Source: Candidatus Methylumidiphilus alinenensis
Lineage (GTDB): Bacteria > Pseudomonadota > Gammaproteobacteria > Methylococcales > Methylococcaceae
Reading direction: 5' to 3'
NCBI GenBank assembly: GCA_003242955.1
Contig: QJPH01000334.1
Location: forward strand, 1-64,000
Length of the DNA: 64,000 bases
Below, one piece after another: positions 1 to 8,118 of this stretch (position 1 is its first letter; every line of letters starts with the position of its first letter). Below the pieces are notes generated by a model. That model was not told the DNA's origin, made no database searches, and saw nothing but the letters and a program-made list of their open reading frames with translations. The position numbers were made by a program, and so were the translations under genes.

Positions 1-91
1 TTTCACCATCGACAAACTGGTGACGCTCGGTCGATGCCCGCTCAAAGGCAAGGTAGTCGGCAACGGTGGTTTTGGCTTGAGGTGCGTTCAT
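1..91 (-). CDS. Uma2/DUF820-family protein, N-terminal part only (runs off left edge)
   Basis: Minus-strand translation MNAPQAKTTVADYLAFERASTERHQFVDGE resembles the Uma2 N-terminal motif DYLxxExxSxxRHEFVDGE. Confidence 0.6.
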   Translation of the reverse strand, partial: MNAPQAKTTVADYLAFERASTERHQFVDGE

Positions 92-328
92 GGCAAGTCA
101 TTATCTGTTTATTAAGTTTTAAATTGTATGTGTGAACACATGGAAACGCTATAATTTTGATAGTTTGACGAGACTTTGGAATTGCTCGGCAACAGTGGCT
201 TGGACGAATCGTCTCTAATAATAACAGGGGAGAATCATAGGCTGTTCGACCCGGCTTCCCTTGCCGTCATGAACGCTGCGGTGTTGCGAAACGCAAGGCA
301 AGCCTTGCACTCCGGATAGGCCAATCCC

Positions 329-934
329 TCAACTTAGCAATTCCGCAACATCCACGCTGGCATCAGGAAATAGGGCAGGGGACAATTGCCCCTCGGTGAC
401 GGTTCGGCAGTCGGCATAATGGCCTAGTGCGGATTCTGGCATCGTATAGACTTCGATGTGCCGATCCGATTGGTTGATGATCCAGTATTCAGGAATGTTG
501 TGGCGGGCGTATAGCGGGATTTTGATTCTGCGGTCATAGTTCAGCGTGGAATCGGCGATTTCCACCAATAACAGAACGTCCTCGCTGGTGGGGAGCCTGC
601 TTTTGTAGCGGTCTAGCCGGTAACGTAGCAAAACGAAGTCCGGCTGCGGTTCCGATCCCGGACCTAGGTGGATAGGGTTTTGCACACTGGCGATGGCCCT
701 ACCCCAAGTTCGGTAGGCCAACATTTCAACCAGTGTGTTTGCCAAGCCAGAATGCCATGGGCCTATCGGTGTCATTTGGATTAATTCCCCTTCGATCAGT
801 TCGACGCGGTCATCTTCATGAAAAATACCTGCCTCGGCCATGCGGTGATAGTCTTCCACCGTCAATTTCCAGTGCGGGGCCATAATCGGGTCTGCTTCGT
901 TCACAACGGTTTGCATCGGTTTCCTCGTTTTCAA
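329..934 (-). CDS. Uma2 family endonuclease-like protein (DUF820)
   Basis: VEDYHRMAEAGIFHEDDRVELIEGELIQMTPIGPWHS...QPDFVLLR...LLVEIADSTLNYDRRIKIPLYARHNIPEYWIIN is typical Uma2. Confidence 0.9.
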   Translation of the reverse strand: MKTRKPMQTVVNEADPIMAPHWKLTVEDYHRMAEAGIFHEDDRVELIEGELIQMTPIGPWHSGLANTLVEMLAYRTWGRAIASVQNPIHLGPGSEPQPDFVLLRYRLDRYKSRLPTSEDVLLLVEIADSTLNYDRRIKIPLYARHNIPEYWIINQSDRHIEVYTMPESALGHYADCRTVTEGQLSPALFPDASVDVAELLS

Positions 935-1020
935 GCTTTACAGTGAACACAGTCTATCAATTTTCTTGCAGTGCACCCAAGGGAGGCTGGGCGGCCAGCA
1001 ATTCTCAGTTTGGCTCAAAG

Positions 1021-1067
1021 CCCCGTCATTTCGGCATGGATGCCGAAAACCAGGCCAAGGACGGTAA
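1021..1067 (+). repeat. REP-like palindromic intergenic repeat (cgtcatttcggcatggatgccgaaa.ccaggcc.aggacgg)
   Basis: Same core also at 4325-4372, 4464-4512 (inverted) and 18091-18140. Confidence 0.75.
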
Positions 1068-1338
1068 TTTGCCGCCGCTAACATGCTTGAATAAGGTGAA
1101 GCGGGGCGGGATTTGCAATCCCGCCCCGGACGTTTTTGATCAGTGTTCGCCATCCTTGTCACGGTACAAAACGTTGTGGACGGGATGCATATCCCGTCCG
1201 GCATTATTACACTGAGATATTAAGCGGGTCGGGATTTGCAATCACGTCTAGCATGTCCCCCTAGCCCCCCTTGGCAAAGGGGGGTAAAATGCAGGCCGGC
1301 TATCAATTCAATTACCTTAAACACTCTTTGTCAATATT

Positions 1339-2520
1339 ATGAGCATTCAACTTTCCGACCGCGTCCAGTCCATCAAACCCTCTCCAACCCTCGCCGTCAC
1401 CGCCCGCGCCGCCGCCATGCGGGCCGCAGGCAAAGATATTATCGGCCTAGGTGCCGGCGAGCCGGATTTCGACACCCCGGATTTCATCAAACAGGCTGCA
1501 ATCAAAGCCATCAACGACGGCTTCACCAAGTACACGGCAGTGGACGGCACCCCTGGCCTGAAAAAAGCCATTGTGGCGAAATTCAAGCGTGACAACGGAC
1601 TGGATTACGAGCCTAAGCAAGTATTGGTGTCTTGCGGCGGCAAGCAAAGTTTCTACAACTTGGCCCAAGCCCTGCTCAATCCGGGTGACGAGGTCATCAT
1701 CCCTGCGCCTTACTGGGTTTCGTATCCAGACATGGTGTTGCTGGCTGGTGGTGTGCCGGTGATCGTCGCCGCGTCGCAGGACCAAGGCTTCAAGTTGGCC
1801 GCCGTGCAGTTGCGTGCAGCGTTGACACCCAAGACCCGGCTGTTTGTCATCAACAGCCCCTCCAATCCGACGGGCGTTTCCTATACCTTGGACGAACTCA
1901 AGGCGTTGGGGGATGTGCTAAAAGATTACCCGGATGTCATCATCGCCACCGACGATATGTACGAACACATCGTGTGGGAAGATGGCAGCTTCGTCAACAT
2001 TTTGAATGCCGCCCCGGAACTCTATGACCGCACCATGGTGCTAAATGGCGTATCGAAGGCTTACGCGATGACGGGCTGGCGCATCGGCTATTGCGCCGGG
2101 CCGGTCAAGCTGATTGAGGCAATGACCAACATCCAGTCGCAAAGCACCTCCAACCCGACCTCGATTTCCCAAGTGGCGGCGGAAACCGGCTTGAACGGCG
2201 ATCAAAGCTTCATTCGCGAGATGGTCAAGGCATTCAAAGAACGCCATGATTATGTGCTGGCGGAATTGAACGGCATCCCCGGTGTGTCCTGCCTGCCTGC
2301 CGACGGCGCGTTTTACCTGTTTCCCAATGCACAGGGAGCGATAGACAAGCTAGGCTTGGCCGATGACGTCGCCTTGTCCGAATACCTGATCGAAAACGCT
2401 GGCGTAGCCTTGGTGCCCGGCTCGGCTTTCGGTGCCCCCGGTCATGTGCGGCTGTCGATTGCCACCAGCATGGCGAATTTGCAGAAGGCGATAGAGCGGT
2501 TGCGGGTGGGGTTGGCTTAA
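1339..2520 (+). CDS. aspC: Pyridoxal-phosphate aspartate aminotransferase (class I/II)
   Basis: GAGEPDFDTPDFIK, NSPSNPTG, NGVSKAYAMTGWRIGY (PLP lysine) motifs. Confidence 0.93.
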   Translation: MSIQLSDRVQSIKPSPTLAVTARAAAMRAAGKDIIGLGAGEPDFDTPDFIKQAAIKAINDGFTKYTAVDGTPGLKKAIVAKFKRDNGLDYEPKQVLVSCGGKQSFYNLAQALLNPGDEVIIPAPYWVSYPDMVLLAGGVPVIVAASQDQGFKLAAVQLRAALTPKTRLFVINSPSNPTGVSYTLDELKALGDVLKDYPDVIIATDDMYEHIVWEDGSFVNILNAAPELYDRTMVLNGVSKAYAMTGWRIGYCAGPVKLIEAMTNIQSQSTSNPTSISQVAAETGLNGDQSFIREMVKAFKERHDYVLAELNGIPGVSCLPADGAFYLFPNAQGAIDKLGLADDVALSEYLIENAGVALVPGSAFGAPGHVRLSIATSMANLQKAIERLRVGLA

Positions 2521-2574
2521 GGAATCAGTGCCAAATAAGCAGCACAGTTCGATTGGCATATATTAAAAGAAAGC

Positions 2575-2633
2575 CTCACGCAAAGGCGCAAAGAAAAACT
2601 CTCAACGTTGCGCCTTTGCGAGCTTTGCGTGAG
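2575..2633. repeat. Inverted intergenic repeat (ctcacgcaaaggcgcaa...ttgcgcctttgcg..tttgcgtgag)
   Basis: Related sequence near 2690-2735, 4586-4624 and 19787-19921. Confidence 0.7.
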
Positions 2634-2877
2634 ACTAAAAATCTTAGCCCATTGAATGACATGCCGCATTGGGAGAAAGGCACAAAGAAGGTTTCACGCA
2701 ACGGCGCAACTTAAAAGCGCAAGTGATGGGTGATATTGCTCGTTCCCAAGCTCCCGCTTGGGAATGGGGTTTTTAAAGCTCCAGCTTTCCGAAGAACGGT
2801 CAAGCAGGGGGCTTGCAAGATAAAGGTTCCCAAGCCGGAGCTTGGGAACCAGCCTAAAACTTATATTCTTTGAGACC

Positions 2878-4179
2878 ATGACCGACCATTTCGACGTATT
2901 TTTATCCCACAACAGCCACGACAAACCGGCGGTCATTGCATTGGCGAGAAAGCTCAAAGCGCACGGGCTTAAGGTTTGGCTGGATGCGTGGGAATTGCGC
3001 CCCGGCCAGCCGTGGCAGGAAGCTTTGGAGCAAATCATCGAGACGACCCAAACGGCGGCGGTGCTGGTGGGCAACGATGGTTTTGGCCCGTGGCAAAGCC
3101 GGGAAATGCGTGGATGCCTTAGCGAATTTGCCGAACATGGCAAAGCGGTCGTACCCGTCTTGTTGCCTTCGTGTCCAACAGACGTACCCAAACTGCCCTT
3201 TTTTTTGAAACAATTAACGTGGGTGGATTTGCGCGATGGTAAAGAAGAGCAAGGTTTTTATCATCTGATTTGGGGGATTACCGGGAAAAAGCCTAAGGAA
3301 CTGGAAGACGCGGAAGAAGAAAACCTTATCGTTCCCGCGATCCAAACCCTGATCGTTCCCACGCAAGAAGCGAGGGAACGAGAGCCAATCCCGCACATCC
3401 ACGGCTGGCCCAGTGACAAAGTGCAAGCCTTGCAGCGCGACACCGCACAATCACTTGGGCTTGCAACGACTTTCCGCGATGCCTTGCAATCCGGTGGCGA
3501 AGGGCCGTTGCTGGCGGTAATCCCCGCCGGTTCCTATCTGATGGGTTCGCCCGACGACGAACCGGAACGATACGACGACGAAGGCCCCCGGCATACCGTC
3601 AGTTTCTCCAAACCTTTCGCCATTGGGGTGTATGCTGTCACGTTTGACGAATACGACCGCTATTGCAAAGCGGTTAAAAAATCCTTGGTCCGCGATCAAG
3701 CTTGGGGGCGTGGGCGGCAACCCGTCATCAATGTCAGTTGGGAGGATGCAGCGGCTTACTGCGCTTGGCTGACCGGGCAGACCGGCAAACAGTACCGCTT
3801 GCCTACCGAAGCAGAATGGGAATACGCCTGTCGGGCCGGGACAGACACGCCGTTTTACTTCGGTACTACCATTTCGGCTCAACAGGCCAATTTTAACCGC
3901 GACACTGGAAGTACCGTGTCGGTTGATAAGTTCCAGCCCAATGCCTTTGGCCTTTATCAAATGCATGGCAATGTCTGGGAGTGGTGCGAGGATGGCAAGA
4001 GGAAGTACAGCGAAGAAACGCAGATTGACCCGGTTGGCCCCACTGGCGCGGCCCGTGTGGTTCGCGGCGGGTCCTGGTTCAACCTCGCGAGGGACTGCCG
4101 TTCTGCGTACCGTCGCAACTTCGCCCCCGACGACCGCGACTACGACACTGGCTTTTGTTGCGCCCGAGTTCAGTCGTGA
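2878..4179 (+). CDS. TIR-domain protein fused to a formylglycine-generating-enzyme (SUMF1/FGE, C-type-lectin fold) domain; candidate DGR target
   Basis: N-term MTDHFDVFLSHNSHDKPAVIALARKLKAHGLKVWLDAWEL (TIR); C-term IPAGSYLMGSPDDE...YRLPTEAEWEYACRAG...NAFGLYQMHGNVWEWCED...RVVRGGSWF (FGE). ATG at 2878 preferred over the 2842 ORF start. Confidence 0.92.
   Translation: MTDHFDVFLSHNSHDKPAVIALARKLKAHGLKVWLDAWELRPGQPWQEALEQIIETTQTAAVLVGNDGFGPWQSREMRGCLSEFAEHGKAVVPVLLPSCPTDVPKLPFFLKQLTWVDLRDGKEEQGFYHLIWGITGKKPKELEDAEEENLIVPAIQTLIVPTQEAREREPIPHIHGWPSDKVQALQRDTAQSLGLATTFRDALQSGGEGPLLAVIPAGSYLMGSPDDEPERYDDEGPRHTVSFSKPFAIGVYAVTFDEYDRYCKAVKKSLVRDQAWGRGRQPVINVSWEDAAAYCAWLTGQTGKQYRLPTEAEWEYACRAGTDTPFYFGTTISAQQANFNRDTGSTVSVDKFQPNAFGLYQMHGNVWEWCEDGKRKYSEETQIDPVGPTGAARVVRGGSWFNLARDCRSAYRRNFAPDDRDYDTGFCCARVQS
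4078..4176 (+). other. Putative DGR variable region (4078-4146) plus IMH-like conserved end (4147-4173)
   Basis: Codons TTC AAC CTC gcg agg GAC tgc cgt tct gcg TAC cgt CGC AAC TTC GCC CCC GAC GAC CGC GAC TAC GAC, then act ggc ttt tgt tgc gcc cga gtt cag; NNC pattern expected from adenine mutagenesis of AAC-rich template. Confidence 0.75.
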
Positions 4180-4196
4180 GCCAGGCCAAGCAGGTC

Positions 4197-4270
4197 CGGC
4201 GCGGAGCGCCGCGAAACCGGGGGGCGGCCCGGCCGCGGAGCGGACAGGGCCGGGCCGCCCCCCGGTTTCG
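4197..4270. repeat. Two hairpins just 3' of the putative DGR variable region
   Basis: 4197-4211 cggcgc-gga-gcgccg (6-bp stem, 3-nt loop); 4212-4234 cgaaaccggggggcggcccggcc is the perfect reverse complement of 4248-4270, with a 13-nt loop. Confidence 0.9.
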
Positions 4271-4394
4271 TGATTTTTGGCTGGTTCCCAAGTTCCGGCT
4301 CTCATCGTTATACACAAGTGTTGGAGGCCCGTCTTTTCGGCAGGGATGCCGAAATCCAGCGTCCAGGGATGGCAACACTGAGGCACAACAGATG

Positions 4395-4560
4395 CCCTTC
4401 AATCCACGGACGGGAAACTGCGGGTTGGCAAGTCGCCTGAATCAGGCACTTGCACTGTCGGATGGTTACCGTCCATGGCCTAGATATCGGCATCCATGCC
4501 GATATGACGGTGTTTTCCAGTTTGTTGGCACTTGTGAATAACGATGAGCGCTGGAGCGTG
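4395..4560 (-). repeat. Member of a ~150-bp intergenic repeat family
   Basis: Reverse complement shares cgttat.cacaagtg...cgtcat.tcggcatggatgccga...tccatggacggtaac...gattcagg..acttgccaac.cg.agttt with 18068-18195. Confidence 0.65.
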
Positions 4561-4696
4561 GGAACAAGCAACATCTCACAATGTTTCGCTCTTAACGTTG
4601 CGTCGTTGCGCCTTTGCGTGAGACCTTTTTTTGTTCCTCGCCGATCCGAAAACGCTCGAAGCGGTTGGCGACTGGCATTATTGGGCTGGATAACAA

Positions 4697-4727
4697 GACC
4701 GACTCGGTTTTAAAAACCGAGTCGGTC
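4697..4727. repeat. Perfect 15-bp palindrome with 1-nt centre
   Basis: gaccgactcggtttt a aaaaccgagtcggtc. Confidence 0.85.
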
Positions 4728-4916
4728 TGGCCGTAGCCCGGATAAACCGCAGTTTAGTCTGGGTTTTTTACTCACGCTCTCCCGGATTACGCCGTAGGGG
4801 CGACCGGACGGTCGCCCCTACTCCACCGGGCTATCTAATTCCTCAGCATTCAATAAGGGGTGCAGGGGGATTTGCCCGGTATATAATATGACGGTTGTCA
4901 TAAACCAGGGATCACC

Positions 4917-6269
4917 ATGAACCGCCAACAACGCCGAGCGTTGGAAAAACAAAACCGCCAAGGGCGAAGCAGCAGCCTTTTATACGATGTGCTGAACCAA
5001 GCCATTAAAACGCATCAGGAAGGCAATTTGGCCGCAGCGGAGAAAATGTATCGCTCGGTTTTGCGATCCATTCCGAACCAACCCGATGCCTGCCACTACT
5101 TAGGCGTGTTGTTCCATCAATGCGGCCGTAGCGGTGAGGCCATCGCTTCCATCAATCGGGCGATAATGGTCAGTCCAAATTATACAGATGCCTATAATAA
5201 TCTTGGAAATGTCTACAAAGAAACTGGCGATTTGGAGAAGGCGACCAATGCCTATCGCAAAGTCATCGAGCTTTCGCCCAATCACCCAGCGGCACTGAAT
5301 AATTGGGGCGTTGTGCTGAAGGACCTAGGCGAATATGCAGAAGCCATAGCCGTCATACAAAAAGCCATTGAACTGGAACCAACCAAGGCGGATTATTTTC
5401 AAAATCTTGGCAACGTCTTCCGCTTGCAGGGCGATTTGAAAAAGTCCGCCGAGGCTTGCCGCCAATCCATCGCCCTGCAGCCTTATCAAGCAGATGCCTA
5501 TATAGGTCTGTGGAGTACGCTCTATCTCGACTGCGATTTTGATGAGGCCGCCAAGGTATTATTGCAATGGTTGGCATTCGACCCCGAAAATGCCATCGCC
5601 AAACATACCTATGCCGCTTTTAAGGGCGGGGAACTGGTGCCTGAACGCGCTTCGGATGACTACGTGCAACAAACCTTCGACGATTTTGCCGGCAGTTTTG
5701 ACCAAGTACTTAAACGTTTGGATTACCGGGCACCGGATCTGGTTGCGCAGGCAGTGAGCCGAGTCTATCCAACCCCGTGCAAGGATTTGGCGGTATTGGA
5801 CGCAGGCTGTGGGACTGGGCTTTGCGGCCCGTTGTTAAGTCCCTACGCGGCGAGCTTGGTCGGCGTCGATCTTTCCCCCAAAATGTTGGCCAAAGCGGAG
5901 GGCAGGGGGGTTTATGACGAACTGACTGCGGCGGAATTGGTCCGCTATCTGGGGCAGCGTCCGGTTAATTTTGATCTGATCGTCTCTGCCGATACCTTAG
6001 TTTATTTTGGTGAATTGGGTACATTCATACAAGCCGCCAAAAACGCACTGAGGCCGGGGGGGCATTTGGTTTTTACTTTGGAAAAAGGCGACTGTGACGA
6101 GGGTTTCAAACTCAATATCCATGGGCGCTATAGCCATAAACAGGAATATGTGGAAAGTCTTATAATCAGTTCAGGAATGCAAATTAGTGCCATTGAAAAT
6201 GAAAAGCTGCGGAATGAAGGGGGGGTTCCCGTCCTGGGTATTTTGGTGACGGCGGGTTTGATTTTATAA
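4917..6269 (+). CDS. TPR-repeat protein with C-terminal SAM-dependent methyltransferase domain
   Basis: Tandem TPR units ([35 protein letters not shown]), then [18 protein letters not shown] motif I. Confidence 0.9.
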   Translation: MNRQQRRALEKQNRQGRSSSLLYDVLNQAIKTHQEGNLAAAEKMYRSVLRSIPNQPDACHYLGVLFHQCGRSGEAIASINRAIMVSPNYTDAYNNLGNVYKETGDLEKATNAYRKVIELSPNHPAALNNWGVVLKDLGEYAEAIAVIQKAIELEPTKADYFQNLGNVFRLQGDLKKSAEACRQSIALQPYQADAYIGLWSTLYLDCDFDEAAKVLLQWLAFDPENAIAKHTYAAFKGGELVPERASDDYVQQTFDDFAGSFDQVLKRLDYRAPDLVAQAVSRVYPTPCKDLAVLDAGCGTGLCGPLLSPYAASLVGVDLSPKMLAKAEGRGVYDELTAAELVRYLGQRPVNFDLIVSADTLVYFGELGTFIQAAKNALRPGGHLVFTLEKGDCDEGFKLNIHGRYSHKQEYVESLIISSGMQISAIENEKLRNEGGVPVLGILVTAGLIL

Positions 6270-6414
6270 GGAAACTCATCGACAGGTTTGTGGGCGATAT
6301 GCAACAATGGAAATCACAGGAGGAAGCCATTACCCAATAACAGGACATCTGACTGACACGTCAGATATCAAACGTGAAATTCCCGAACAACTTATAACCA
6401 ATTGGAGAAGCCTC

Positions 6415-6849
6415 ATGCATGTCACACACGAACAATCAGAACAAGCGTTGCAAGCTGCGATTCTGAAGGCAAAAGAACTGGGTACGCAAATGTGCATTGC
6501 GGTGGTGGACTCAGGCGCAGACTTGAAGCTATTTGTCAGAATGGATGATGCGTGGGTGGGCAGTGTCGATATCGCCATCAAGAAAGCCAAAACCGCGTGT
6601 TTTTTTGGCATGCGCACCGGGCAAATTGGGCAACTGTCCCAACCGGGCGGACCACTTTATGGAATTGAGCATTCCAACGACGGACTGATCACTTTTCCAG
6701 GGGGTGTCCCTATTGTCACCAAAGAAGGTGTGCTGATAGGCGCAATCGGGGTCAGCGGCAGTTCGGTGGAAAACGACGACGCGGTTGCCAAAGCCGGGGC
6801 CGAGGAAATAGGGGTTTCCGATCTGCCCGACCACCCTTGGCGTACTTAA
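6415..6849 (+). CDS. GlcG/HbpS-family heme-binding protein (DUF336)
   Basis: [32 protein letters not shown]...[18 protein letters not shown]...GAIGVSG. Confidence 0.88.
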   Translation: MHVTHEQSEQALQAAILKAKELGTQMCIAVVDSGADLKLFVRMDDAWVGSVDIAIKKAKTACFFGMRTGQIGQLSQPGGPLYGIEHSNDGLITFPGGVPIVTKEGVLIGAIGVSGSSVENDDAVAKAGAEEIGVSDLPDHPWRT

Positions 6850-7739
6850 TCGCAATGAGGCAAACCAAGGGCAAGGTTTGGATAGCGCAAAACCACGCCT
6901 AATTCTTCCAACATTCGTTTATTGTCCAGGCGTTTGGACTCTTCCAGAAATGACAAAATGCCTGGGCCAAGGGTGTTTTTGGCCTCTTCCATCGAAATGA
7001 CGGGTGGGCGGGGCAGGCCGAGAAAATCCGCAACCCGGTTGAAATAATCCGTCATTGTAGTCGGGTTGCCGTCGCTGATATTGTAAATCCCTGCTGCGCC
7101 GCGACGATGCCCCGCTAGGAAACACGCTTGCGCCAGATCATCCGCATGGATGCGGTTGCTCCATGGCGAATCCTCCAATCGCACCACAGGAACAGCCCGC
7201 CGGATGCGTTCGGAGGGCAGCCTGCCGGGACCGTAGATGCCTGGAACGCGAAGAATCACGCTTTCCATCCCTTCCCCCGCACACCATTCAACGAGATGCT
7301 TTTCCGCCGCCGCACGTCGCCTTGCCCGGTCCGATCTAGGACTGACCGCACTATCCTCGTTCACCCATTCGCCCCCGCAATCGCCGTATACTCCGCTGGT
7401 GCTGATATAAACCACCCGGCGTGGCAAGGCTTGTTTGCCCAAGGCGTTGACAAAAGCCGCCAGCCTAGAGTCGTCCCCACCTGTCGCCGGTGGTGGGGCA
7501 AAATAATATAACACCGTCAGTTCGGTGGGTAGGTCATACAGTGTTTTCAGTTGATCCAAGTCACCTTGGATGGATTTGATCCCGTGTTGGGAAAGATTAT
7601 GAGCGGATGATTCTGATCGCGCCAAGGCCACCACAGTTTGCCCCGAGGCTTGTTCCAATGCAGCCACCCTAAGGCCAATATCGCCACAACCCACGATCAT
7701 GATGCAAGCTTTGGGGTCAAATTCTAGTTTCTGGATCAT
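6846..7739 (-). CDS. NAD(P)-dependent epimerase/dehydratase (YeeZ-like SDR)
   Basis: [14 protein letters not shown] ... [18 protein letters not shown] ... [12 protein letters not shown]. Confidence 0.88.
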   Translation of the reverse strand: MIQKLEFDPKACIMIVGCGDIGLRVAALEQASGQTVVALARSESSAHNLSQHGIKSIQGDLDQLKTLYDLPTELTVLYYFAPPPATGGDDSRLAAFVNALGKQALPRRVVYISTSGVYGDCGGEWVNEDSAVSPRSDRARRRAAAEKHLVEWCAGEGMESVILRVPGIYGPGRLPSERIRRAVPVVRLEDSPWSNRIHADDLAQACFLAGHRRGAAGIYNISDGNPTTMTDYFNRVADFLGLPRPPVISMEEAKNTLGPGILSFLEESKRLDNKRMLEELGVVLRYPNLALGLPHCD

Positions 7740-7863
7740 GAATACAGCGTTTTTAATATCATGTAATTACTTGTTCAAGCCATGTGCAAACAGGCCAAAA
7801 GAAGGCCAGCAACTCTCATTTTGAACAGAACCGGGCGGGTTTGGAACCCGCCCTTATTAATAT

Positions 7864-8011
7864 CTGATGTTACGCAGTTGTGTAAGCCGTAGCCCGGATG
7901 GAGCCGCTTGCGGCGCAATCCGGGTTGTAGCCAGATTCTCCCGGATTACGCCGCAAGCGGCTCCATCCGGGCTACAATGCTCAAATCCAATGGTACGGTG
8001 CGTAACATCAG
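7864..8011. mobile_element. MITE-like nested inverted-repeat element with possible 7-bp TSD (TTAATAT at 7857-7863 and 8012-8018)
   Basis: Outer 13-bp perfect IRs ctgatgttacgca (7864-7876) / tgcgtaacatcag (7999-8011); inner long hairpin gtagcccggatggagccgcttgcggcg.../...cgccgcaagcggctccatccgggctac (7889-7975). Confidence 0.55.
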
Positions 8012-8118
8012 TTAATATTTGCCAAAATGATGATTGCTGAAAGAAGGCCGACAAGACTGTCGGCGCTCCATAAACGGTTGGCTACGTTTTTACCTTGATT
8101 TGCGGAAGTAGGGGTAAT

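Noticed and set aside
2842-4270. Complete self-contained DGR cassette
   Set aside because: No reverse transcriptase, accessory gene or second AAC-rich copy of the variable region is visible in the 64 kb; only a remote-target hypothesis is supportable
3451-4386. 311-aa minus-strand ORF opposite the TIR-FGE gene
   Set aside because: Antisense shadow ORF in GC-rich sequence; no recognisable domain, while the plus strand encodes clear TIR and FGE motifs
4308-4574. ORF (minus) sharing VISAWMPxSRPWTV with ORF 18007..18306, as if a conserved small protein family
   Set aside because: The shared peptide is the translation of the REP-like repeat (cgtcatttcggcatggatgccga...ccatggacgg); repeat-derived, not a gene
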